Of a stretch of DNA of 64,000 nucleotides, positions 7,514 through 14,544 are shown one piece after another. The number at the start of each line of letters is the position of its first letter. Positions within the stretch are counted from its first letter, which is position 1. Origin of the DNA: Thermomonas fusca DSM 15424 (GTDB lineage Bacteria; Pseudomonadota; Gammaproteobacteria; Xanthomonadales; Xanthomonadaceae). Position numbers and translations under genes: made by a program. The stretch is from positions 1 to 64,000 of the forward strand of contig NZ_AUIV01000014.1 of assembly GCF_000423885.1 (NCBI RefSeq), read 5' to 3'. Under the pieces are notes generated by a model. The model was not told the origin of the DNA, made no database searches, and saw nothing but the letters and a program-made list of their open reading frames with translations.

Positions 7514-8674
7514 ATGTCCATGGCCGAATTCATTCCCCCCGGCACCCGCTGGTTCGATCTGCCCACGCCGTTTCCGATGAAGCGCGGCGGCACGCTGCAC
7601 GGCGCGCGCTTGGCCTATGAAACCTGGGGCCGGCTGGATGCCGACGGCGGCAACGCCATCCTGATCCTCACCGGAATGTCGCCGGACGCCCACGCTGCGT
7701 CCAGCGACGCCGACCCCGCGCCGGGCTGGTGGGAATGGATGATCGGCCCCGGCAAGCCCATCGACACCCGCCGCTGGTTCGTCATCTGCGTGAACCCGCT
7801 GGGCAGCTGCAAGGGCAGCACCGGGCCGGCGTCGGTCGATCCCGCCAGCGGCCAGCCCTATCGCCTGACGTTCCCCGAGCTGTCGATCGAGGACGGCGCC
7901 GATGCCGCCGCCGCGTTGCTGCGTGTGCTGGGCATCGCGCGGCTGGCCTGCGTGGTCGGCAATTCGATGGGCGGGATGGGCGCGCTGTCGCTGCTGGCCC
8001 GCCACCCCGGCATTGCCCGCAGCCACGTCAATATCTGCGGCGCGGCGCGCGCGCTGCCGTTCTCCATCGCCATCCGCTCGCTGCAGCGCGAGGCGATCCG
8101 GCTGGACCCGCAGTGGAACGGCGGCGCCTACGACGACGCGGAGAATTACCCGGAAAACGGCATGCGCATGGCGCGCAAGCTCGGCGTCATCACCTACCGC
8201 TCGGCGCTGGAATGGGACGGCCGCTTCGGTCGGGTGCGGCTGGATTCCGACCGTCGCGAGGGCGAGGATCCGTTCGGGCTGGAGTTCGAGGTGGAAAGCT
8301 ACCTGGAAGCGCACGCGCGCCGCTTCGTGCACAAGTACGACCCCAACTGCTACCTCTATCTCAGTCGTTCGATGGACTGGTTCGACCTCGGCGAGGCGCA
8401 CGCCGGCGACACCGCGCGCGGGCTGGCCGCCATCGAGGGCGTGCGCCATGCGCTGGTGATCGGGGTCAAGACCGACATCCTGTTCCCGATCCAGCAGCAG
8501 GAAGAGATTGCCGCCGGCCTGCGCAACGCCGGCTGCGACACCCGCTTCCTGCCGATGCCGTCGCCGCAGGGCCACGACGCCTTCCTGGTCGATGAAGAAC
8601 GCTTCGGCCCCGCCGTCGCCGGCTTCCTGCGCGCGCTGCCGGCCGCGGCCCTGCCCAGCGGCAAGGTGGCCTGA
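7514..8674 (+). CDS. metX: MetX-family homoserine/serine O-acyltransferase
   Basis: A 386-residue alpha/beta hydrolase-fold acyltransferase. The nucleophile elbow is GNSMGGMGAL; the other catalytic residues are expected to be the Asp in VKTDILFP and the His in QGHDAF near the C-terminus. The family transfers acetyl or succinyl groups to homoserine, but members from Xanthomonadaceae have been described as serine O-succinyltransferases acting in cysteine synthesis, so the substrate is open. The start was set at ATG 7514 because the conserved FIPPGTRWF region begins directly after; an in-frame ATG at 7439 would add 25 unlike residues. No good ribosome binding site is visible before 7514. Confidence 0.85.
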   Translation: MSMAEFIPPGTRWFDLPTPFPMKRGGTLHGARLAYETWGRLDADGGNAILILTGMSPDAHAASSDADPAPGWWEWMIGPGKPIDTRRWFVICVNPLGSCKGSTGPASVDPASGQPYRLTFPELSIEDGADAAAALLRVLGIARLACVVGNSMGGMGALSLLARHPGIARSHVNICGAARALPFSIAIRSLQREAIRLDPQWNGGAYDDAENYPENGMRMARKLGVITYRSALEWDGRFGRVRLDSDRREGEDPFGLEFEVESYLEAHARRFVHKYDPNCYLYLSRSMDWFDLGEAHAGDTARGLAAIEGVRHALVIGVKTDILFPIQQQEEIAAGLRNAGCDTRFLPMPSPQGHDAFLVDEERFGPAVAGFLRALPAAALPSGKVA

Positions 8675-8774
8675 ACGCGCCGCATCGGAAGGACTGGAAC
8701 CAGCAGAGGCGACGGCCTCGCTCCCGCCGCCGAGGCGTGCATAAAGGCGCGCCGTCACGGTAAGATAAGCGCAT

Positions 8775-8860
8775 GCCGGTGTGGCGGAATGGTAGACGCG
8801 GTGGACTCAAAATCCACTGGCAGCGATGTCGTGTAGGTTCGAGTCCTATCACCGGTACCA
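8775..8860 (+). tRNA. tRNA-Leu (anticodon CAA)
   Basis: An 86-base gene with encoded CCA. The acceptor arms are GCCGGTG and CACCGGT (one G-T pair), the anticodon stem GTGGA/TCCAC encloses loop CTCAAAA giving anticodon CAA, and a long variable arm typical of leucine tRNA follows. A TAAGAT hexamer at 8761-8766 is a likely -10 element. Confidence 0.95.
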
Positions 8861-8870
8861 GCGATCCGAA

Positions 8871-8905
8871 GGGTCGGGCCTTGCGCCCGGCCCTTTCGCG
8901 TTTTT
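8871..8905 (+). terminator. Rho-independent terminator after tRNA-Leu
   Basis: GGGTCGGGC and GCCCGGCCC arms with a short CTTGC-type loop, followed by TTTCGCG and a T5 run. Confidence 0.8.
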
Positions 8906-8974
8906 GCGGCCCCCGCGACCGCCACGGCGTCCGGCCGCGCAGGAACCGCCGCCGCGCTGGATTAGACTCCGAGG

Positions 8975-9580
8975 GTGAATCTTCCCCAGCCCAGCGCACC
9001 GACGCCGCAGATCGCCTTCCCCGGAAGCGCGCACTTCCAGGCCATGCTCGATGCCGCCGTTGCGCTGGGTGGAGTGCAGGCGGTCACCGCTGCGCTGCGC
9101 GACGCGCTGACTGCGCTGATCGTCGACCCCGGGGTTTGCCTGCCGGACTACGTGCACGCGCCGATGGCCGGGCACTACGCGCGGCGCGAGCTTTACCGCA
9201 GCCCCGAGCACGGCTACAGCGTGGTGGCCATGACCTGGGCCCCCGGGCAGGGGACGCCGCTGCATGACCACGACGGCCGCTGGTGCGTGGAAGGGGTCTG
9301 GCAGGGCCAGCTGGACATCGTCCAGTACGAACTGGTGGAAAAGGCAGGCGAGCGGTTACGCTTCCGCGTCGCCGGGCGCAGCAGCGCTGGCCCCGGCAGC
9401 GCCGGCAGCCTGATCCCGCCGCACGAGTACCACACCATCCACAACGCGGACCCGGACCACATCGCGGTCTCGGTGCATGTCTACCAGGCGCCGCTGGAAA
9501 GCTGCGCGAGCTTCTGCCCGCAGGAAGACGGCTGGTTCGTGCGGGAATCCACACGGCTGGCCATCGACGAAGCTGCCTGA
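8975..9580 (+). CDS. Cysteine dioxygenase family protein
   Basis: A 201-residue cupin that probably oxidises cysteine (or a related thiol such as 3-mercaptopropionate) to the sulfinate using non-heme iron. The iron-binding histidines are H97 and H99 (PLHDHDGRW) and H153 (HEYHTIHN). C104 and Y170 align with the pair that forms the Cys-Tyr cross-link in mammalian cysteine dioxygenase; many bacterial thiol dioxygenases lack that cysteine, so the cross-linked, cysteine-type enzyme is favoured. The start is a GTG at 8975 in the context GAGGGTG, with poor spacing, so an internal start is possible. The FAD protein encoded convergently next door often accompanies such genes. Confidence 0.85.
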   Translation: MNLPQPSAPTPQIAFPGSAHFQAMLDAAVALGGVQAVTAALRDALTALIVDPGVCLPDYVHAPMAGHYARRELYRSPEHGYSVVAMTWAPGQGTPLHDHDGRWCVEGVWQGQLDIVQYELVEKAGERLRFRVAGRSSAGPGSAGSLIPPHEYHTIHNADPDHIAVSVHVYQAPLESCASFCPQEDGWFVRESTRLAIDEAA

Positions 9581-9606
9581 GCCGGCAACCGTATCCACGC
9601 GCCTCG

Positions 9607-11010
9607 CTAGGCCGTCGGCGCCGCCCGCCCGTCGAGCGTCGCGCGCAGGTGATCGGCCAGCGCCTGCGCCTGTCCGCGCAGCTCCGGAATCGCCAGGCTT
9701 TCCCACAGCGTGCCGATCCGCATCGCACCGAGCACGAACAACCCCGGATCTGGCTGGCCATGTGCATCCAGCACGCGCCCCGGTTCTTCACTGGCAATGC
9801 CGATGCCATGCGGGCCGGGCAACACGCGGCCGCGTACCCGCAGTGCGCCCAGCAGCGTGTCCGGCCGCAGGTCGATATGGGTCTCGACGCCGGTGGCATT
9901 GATGAGCCAGTCGGCGCGGAACGCGCACTCGCCGTCGGCGTGGCGCGGCCGGTAGCGGACATCGAGGCCCCCGTCCGCGCGTGCCGCGACCGATTGCAGC
10001 CGTCCGGCCAGGACTTCCAGCCGGCCACCCTCTCGCAACGCCCCCAGCGTCTGCGCGGCCTGGGGCGCGATGCGGTGCCGATGGATGTCCCAATAGCGCA
10101 CCAGATGACGCAGGAACCGCTGCTGCTCCACGTGCGCCAGCGAGCGCCAAAGCGCCTGCCCGTGCGGGCGCAGGCGGTCGAACACCCATTGCCAGGGCTC
10201 GCCGGCTGCGGTTGCCTCCCGCGTCCACGCACGGATCCGGCGCAGCCGCTCGCGCAGGCCGAGTGCGAGCAGCGCATCGATGGGGGCAGTGTCTGTCCCG
10301 CCGGACTCGGCATGCGCCAGCGGCATCAGGCCATGGCGCGACAGCACCCGGATGCGGCCGCGATGTCCACCGTGGACCAGGCTGAGCACCGCGTCCACCA
10401 TGCTCAATCCGGAGCCGATGATGCAGACGTCCGCCTCGGCGGGAATGGCGGCCACGCCCTCGTAATCCCAGGCATCGGCCAGGCGCACGTCGCCGTGCAG
10501 CCGCGCGGCGGGAATGCGCCGCGGCGCATTGCCCACCGCCAGGACCACTGCGCGGGCCGCCAGGGTGGCGCCGGACGCGAGCGTCAGCAGGCTGTCTGTA
10601 TCGCGCCTTTCGATGTCGGTCGCGCGTTCCTGAAGCCATTGCAACGCCGGATAACGCGGCTGCGCGCGCAGCGTGTCGCCCAGATAGCGGCCGTAATCGC
10701 GACGCGGCGCGAACCCGGTCGCCAGCGCCGCGGCCGTGCCGGCATCGTCGCTGCCGGACAGGAAGCGGACGAAATGCCCCGGGTCTTCGGCCAACGCGCT
10801 CATCCACCCGGCGGTGACATTGAGCAGGTGGGCGGGCTGGTTGGTCGCATACGCGGCGCCGCGGGCCAGCTCGGCGGCGGGCTCGATGATGGCAATGCGC
10901 AGCCGCGAGGCCGGATCGGACAGCAGCCGGGTAGCGACCAGCACACCGGCCGCACCGCCACCGACGATGGCGACATCGACGCCGGAAGACCCGGCGGATT
11001 CAAGGGACAT
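9607..11010 (-). CDS. FAD/NAD(P)-binding protein (NAD_binding_9 type)
   Basis: A 467-residue flavoprotein of unknown substrate. The N-terminal Rossmann motif is VDVAIVGGGAAGVLVATRLL at residues 11-30, and a second nucleotide-binding segment with VCIIGSGLSMVD lies mid-protein. The layout matches the HcrB/FAD-NAD(P)-binding family often annotated as hydroxyacylglutathione-hydrolase neighbours or cysteine-dioxygenase neighbours. It converges on the cysteine dioxygenase gene, 26 bases apart. A role in sulfur amino acid oxidation is suggested only by this position. Confidence 0.75.
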   Translation of the reverse strand: MSLESAGSSGVDVAIVGGGAAGVLVATRLLSDPASRLRIAIIEPAAELARGAAYATNQPAHLLNVTAGWMSALAEDPGHFVRFLSGSDDAGTAAALATGFAPRRDYGRYLGDTLRAQPRYPALQWLQERATDIERRDTDSLLTLASGATLAARAVVLAVGNAPRRIPAARLHGDVRLADAWDYEGVAAIPAEADVCIIGSGLSMVDAVLSLVHGGHRGRIRVLSRHGLMPLAHAESGGTDTAPIDALLALGLRERLRRIRAWTREATAAGEPWQWVFDRLRPHGQALWRSLAHVEQQRFLRHLVRYWDIHRHRIAPQAAQTLGALREGGRLEVLAGRLQSVAARADGGLDVRYRPRHADGECAFRADWLINATGVETHIDLRPDTLLGALRVRGRVLPGPHGIGIASEEPGRVLDAHGQPDPGLFVLGAMRIGTLWESLAIPELRGQAQALADHLRATLDGRAAPTA

Positions 11011-11157
11011 GGACAGGGGCCGAGGACTCCGGAGCCCGCATTGTAAGTGGCGCGCGACCGATGCCGGCCGTCATCCACGGGTCATCCGCGCGACACCGTC
11101 CGTTCACCGCCATCGCCGACGCTGTGCCGCGACCAGCCCGTGCTGGCGGAGTCGCCC

Positions 11158-12303
11158 ATGCGCTACGGCATCGTCACCGAAACCTATCCGCCCGAAGTCA
11201 ACGGCGTGGCGCTGACCGTGCAGGGGCTGGAGCACGGCCTGCGCCAGCGTGGCCACGAAGTTGCGATGGTGCGCCCGCGCCACGATGGCGAAGCCGAGCC
11301 TGCTGTGGATACGCTGCTGGTGCGCGGCGCCGCCCTGCCCCGCTATCCCGGCCTGAAATTCGGCCTGCCGGCCACCCGCCTGCTGCACAACCACTGGCGG
11401 CAGGCCCGTCCCGACGCGATCTACGTGGCGACGGAAGGCCCGCTGGGCTGGTCGGCGCTACGCGCCGCGCGCAGGCTCGGCATCCCGGCCGCTACCGGCT
11501 TCCATACCCGCTTCGACGACTACGTGCGCAGCTACGGCGCCCCGTGGCTGGAGGGCACGGCGCTGCGCTGGATGCGGCATTTCCACAACGGCGCGCAGGC
11601 GACCCTGGTGCCGACGCGCGAACTGCAGGCGTTCCTGCAGACGCAGCGGTTCCGCAACGTGGTCCGGCTGCCGCGCGCGGTGGACACGGTGGCGTTCCAT
11701 CCGGGCCACCGCGATGAAACGCTGCGCCGGGAATGGGGACTGGATCCGCACGCGCTCGCGGTGATCCACGTTGGCCGCATCGCCGCGGAAAAGAACCTGC
11801 CGCTGGCGGTACGCGCGTTCCGCGAGCTGCAGCGGGTGCGCCCGGAGGCGCGCTTCGTGTGGGTCGGCGACGGCCCCGCGCGCGAGGCCCTGCAGCGCGA
11901 AAACCCGGACTTCGTCTTCCGCGGCATCCAGCGCGGCGGAGCGCTGGGCCGGCATTTCGCCAGCGCCGACTTGTTCCTGTTCCCCAGCCGCAGCGAAACC
12001 TTCGGCAACGTCACCCTGGAAGCGCTGGCCAGCGGCGTGCCGGTGGTGGCGTTCGACTACGGCGCCGCGCGCGAATTCCTGCGCGACTGCATCCACGGCG
12101 CGGCAGTCGCCCTTCCCGATGACGCCGGCTTCATCGCTGCCGCCCTGCGCCTGGCCAGTGACGACGCGCTGCGCACGCAAATGCGCCCCGCCTGCCGCGA
12201 AGCGGTGGCGGCGCTGCGCCCGACGCAGGTCGCCGACGCGTTCGACCGTCTCCTGCAATCGCTGACACGGAGCGATTCCCATGCCGCGCCCACCGTCCCC
12301 TGA
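11158..12303 (+). CDS. Family 4 glycosyltransferase
   Basis: A 381-residue GT-B protein that transfers a sugar, possibly mannose or glucose-type, to a lipid or glycolipid acceptor. The N-terminal domain begins MRYGIVTETYPPEVNGVA with the glycine-rich acceptor loop. The C-terminal nucleotide-sugar domain starts near VIHVGRIAAEKN and has the EX7E motif SETFGNVTLE. The start at 11158 was chosen because homology begins there. The next gene, a PAP2 phosphatase, starts inside this gene's end (23-base overlap), a pairing that suggests membrane glycolipid synthesis. Acceptor and sugar are unknown. Confidence 0.85.
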   Translation: MRYGIVTETYPPEVNGVALTVQGLEHGLRQRGHEVAMVRPRHDGEAEPAVDTLLVRGAALPRYPGLKFGLPATRLLHNHWRQARPDAIYVATEGPLGWSALRAARRLGIPAATGFHTRFDDYVRSYGAPWLEGTALRWMRHFHNGAQATLVPTRELQAFLQTQRFRNVVRLPRAVDTVAFHPGHRDETLRREWGLDPHALAVIHVGRIAAEKNLPLAVRAFRELQRVRPEARFVWVGDGPAREALQRENPDFVFRGIQRGGALGRHFASADLFLFPSRSETFGNVTLEALASGVPVVAFDYGAAREFLRDCIHGAAVALPDDAGFIAAALRLASDDALRTQMRPACREAVAALRPTQVADAFDRLLQSLTRSDSHAAPTVP

Positions 12304-12835
12304 GCGACCGCTGTCGATGGAACACGGCTGGTGCCTGCGCGCCAACGCCCTGTGCGCCCGCCGGCTGCCGTTCCGCTATTTCGCCACCGTCAGCCGGCTG
12401 GGCGATGGCGTGTTCTGGTACGCATTGATGGGCGTGCTGGTGGCGCTCGACGGCCTCGACGGCCTGCGCGCGTCGCTGCATCTGGCCGCCACCGGTTTTG
12501 TTGCGCTGCTGCTGTACAAGCGGCTGAAGCGCTGGACCCGCCGCCCTCGCCCGTCGGCCCGCGATCTGCGCATCCGCGCCTGGGTGGCGCCGCTGGACGA
12601 GTTCAGCTTTCCGTCGGGGCATACCCTGCATGCGGTCGCCTTCAGCGTGGTGGCGGTGGCGCACTATCCGCTGCTGGCCTGGCTGCTGGTGCCGTTTGCC
12701 GCCAGCGTCGCGCTCTCCCGCGTGGTGCTGGGCCTGCACTATCCCAGCGACGTGCTGGCCGCCACCGGCATCGGCGGCGTGCTGGCGGCGGCATCGCTGT
12801 GGCTGGTGCGGACGGTCGGGATGGGGCCGCTGTAG
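12281..12835 (+). CDS. PAP2-superfamily membrane phosphatase
   Basis: A 184-residue membrane protein with all three motifs of the type-2 phosphatidic acid phosphatase fold: K83 x6 R90 P91, PSGH at 111-114, and S146 R147 x5 H153 x3 D157. It likely dephosphorylates a lipid phosphate such as phosphatidic acid, phosphatidylglycerol phosphate or undecaprenyl pyrophosphate; the sequence alone does not decide. Several hydrophobic helices surround the motifs. It overlaps the glycosyltransferase gene and is probably translated with it. Confidence 0.88.
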   Translation: MPRPPSPERPLSMEHGWCLRANALCARRLPFRYFATVSRLGDGVFWYALMGVLVALDGLDGLRASLHLAATGFVALLLYKRLKRWTRRPRPSARDLRIRAWVAPLDEFSFPSGHTLHAVAFSVVAVAHYPLLAWLLVPFAASVALSRVVLGLHYPSDVLAATGIGGVLAAASLWLVRTVGMGPL

Positions 12836-12911
12836 GAACCACGCGTCGAAAACGCAGGCATCGGCACCGGCAGGGCCACCGTTACAATCGGGGCCTGCCC
12901 AGGGAGCCCGC

Positions 12912-13697
12912 ATGAACCTTGATCTTTCCGGCAAACACGCGCTGGTCTGCGGCGCCTCCGAAGGCATCGGCCGCGCCGCCGCCATCGAACTGGCGCAGCT
13001 CGGCGCCAGCGTCACCCTGCTGGCGCGCCGCGCGGACGTGCTGCGCGACATCGCAGCCACGCTGCCGCGCGCACAGGGGCAAGCGCATGACTGCCTCGTC
13101 GCCGATGTCGCCGACACTGATGCGCTGCGCGGCGCCGTCGTCGCGCTGGCGGCGCGCACGCCGGTGCACATTCTGATCAACAACACCGGTGGCCCGCCCG
13201 GCGGCCCGGCGCACAGCGCCTCCATCGATGCCTATCTCGATGCCTTCCGCAAGCACCTGGTCGCCAACCAGACCCTGGTGCAGGCACTGCTGCCGGGCAT
13301 GCGCGCCGTGCGCTGGGGCCGCGTCGTCAACGTAATCTCGACCTCCGTGTACGAGCCGATCCCCAACCTCGGCGTGTCCAACACCATCCGCGGCGCGGTG
13401 GCCAGCTGGGCCAAGACGCTCTCGCGCGAACTCGGCGGGGATGGCATCACGGTCAACAACGTGCTGCCCGGCTACACCCGCACGCGCCGGCTGGAGCAGA
13501 TCCTGGCCGACCGCAGCGCGGCCTCCGGCAAGTCGCAGGACGCAGTGGCGCAGGCCATGCTGGCCACGGTACCGGCGGGCCGCTTCGCCGAAGCGGAAGA
13601 ACCCGGCGGCGTGATCGCCTTCCTGTGCAGCCCGGCCGCGGGCTACGTCAACGGCCAGTCCATCGCGGTGGACGGCGGCCGCATGCAGTCGATCTGA
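12912..13697 (+). CDS. SDR-fold protein with replaced catalytic Tyr and Lys
   Basis: A 261-residue short-chain dehydrogenase/reductase-like protein. The cofactor motif CGASEGIG (13-20) and the NNTGG stretch (90-94) are clear. The position 13 after S143, where the catalytic Tyr should be, is S156, and the position four further, normally Lys, is R160 (VSNTIRGAV). Such NTGGPP-type SDR proteins exist in many proteobacteria without known substrate. The start ATG 12912 follows AGGGAG. It lies 5 bases before nei, so the two are likely cotranscribed. Function is not assigned. Confidence 0.8.
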   Translation: MNLDLSGKHALVCGASEGIGRAAAIELAQLGASVTLLARRADVLRDIAATLPRAQGQAHDCLVADVADTDALRGAVVALAARTPVHILINNTGGPPGGPAHSASIDAYLDAFRKHLVANQTLVQALLPGMRAVRWGRVVNVISTSVYEPIPNLGVSNTIRGAVASWAKTLSRELGGDGITVNNVLPGYTRTRRLEQILADRSAASGKSQDAVAQAMLATVPAGRFAEAEEPGGVIAFLCSPAAGYVNGQSIAVDGGRMQSI

Positions 13698-13701
13698 GCC
13701 G

Positions 13702-14535
13702 ATGCCCGAAGGCCCGGAAATCCGCCGCGCCGCCGACCGTCTGGCCGCGGCGGTGGCCGGGCAGACCGTGCTGCGGGCGCAGTTCGCGTTCGCGCAGCTG
13801 CAGCGTTTCGAACGCGAATTGGTGGGCAGCCGCATCCTCTCCATCACCCCGCGCGGCAAGGCGCTGCTGACCGCCTTCGACAACGGCTGGACGCTGTACA
13901 CCCATAACCAGCTGTACGGCGTGTGGAAGGTGGCACGGCCGGGCCAGCGCCCGGACACCACGCGCAGCCTGCGGGTGGCGCTGGAAACGGCCAGTGCGGC
14001 GATCCTGCTGTATTCGGCCTCCGACATCGAACTGTGGCGCAGCGACGAGATCGAGGCGCATCCGTTCCTGCAGGGGCTGGGGCCGGATGTGCTTGATCCT
14101 GCATTGAATGCCGATGCCGATGCCGTCGCCGCGCGCCTGCAGTCGCTCGCCTTCCGCGGCCGTGCGCTCGGCGCGCTGCTGCTGGACCAGGGCTTCCTTG
14201 CCGGCATGGGCAATTACCTGCGCGCGGAGGTGCTGTTCGACACCGGCCTGCACCCGGCACTGCGCCCGCGCGATCTGGACGCAGCACAAACCGCCAAGCT
14301 CGCACGGGCTCTGCTGGCGATCCCGCGCCACAGCTACACCACCCGCGGCATCGAACCCACGCCCGGCATGCGCGCTGACTATCTTGCCCACGAAGGCGAG
14401 CGCTTCCGCTTCCGCGTGTTCAAGCGCGAGGGCCAGCCCTGCGAGCGCTGCGGCACGCCGATCACGCGCATCGCCAGCCAGTCGCGGCCGCTGTTCCTGT
14501 GCCCACATTGCCAGCCGGGACGTCCATCACAGTAA
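13702..14535 (+). CDS. nei: Endonuclease VIII (DNA glycosylase/AP lyase)
   Basis: A 277-residue base-excision repair enzyme removing oxidised pyrimidines. The N-terminus MPEGPEIRRAADRL provides the catalytic P2 and E3; the conserved beta-strand lysine lies in PRGKALL. The helix-two-turns-helix region contains GMGNYLRAEVLF, and the C-terminal zinc finger has CERC and CPHC cysteine pairs. The PEIRRA form of the start points to Nei rather than MutM. It follows the SDR gene closely and precedes the dehydrogenase gene by 9 bases. Confidence 0.93.
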   Translation: MPEGPEIRRAADRLAAAVAGQTVLRAQFAFAQLQRFERELVGSRILSITPRGKALLTAFDNGWTLYTHNQLYGVWKVARPGQRPDTTRSLRVALETASAAILLYSASDIELWRSDEIEAHPFLQGLGPDVLDPALNADADAVAARLQSLAFRGRALGALLLDQGFLAGMGNYLRAEVLFDTGLHPALRPRDLDAAQTAKLARALLAIPRHSYTTRGIEPTPGMRADYLAHEGERFRFRVFKREGQPCERCGTPITRIASQSRPLFLCPHCQPGRPSQ

Positions 14536-14544
14536 ACTGGCGGG

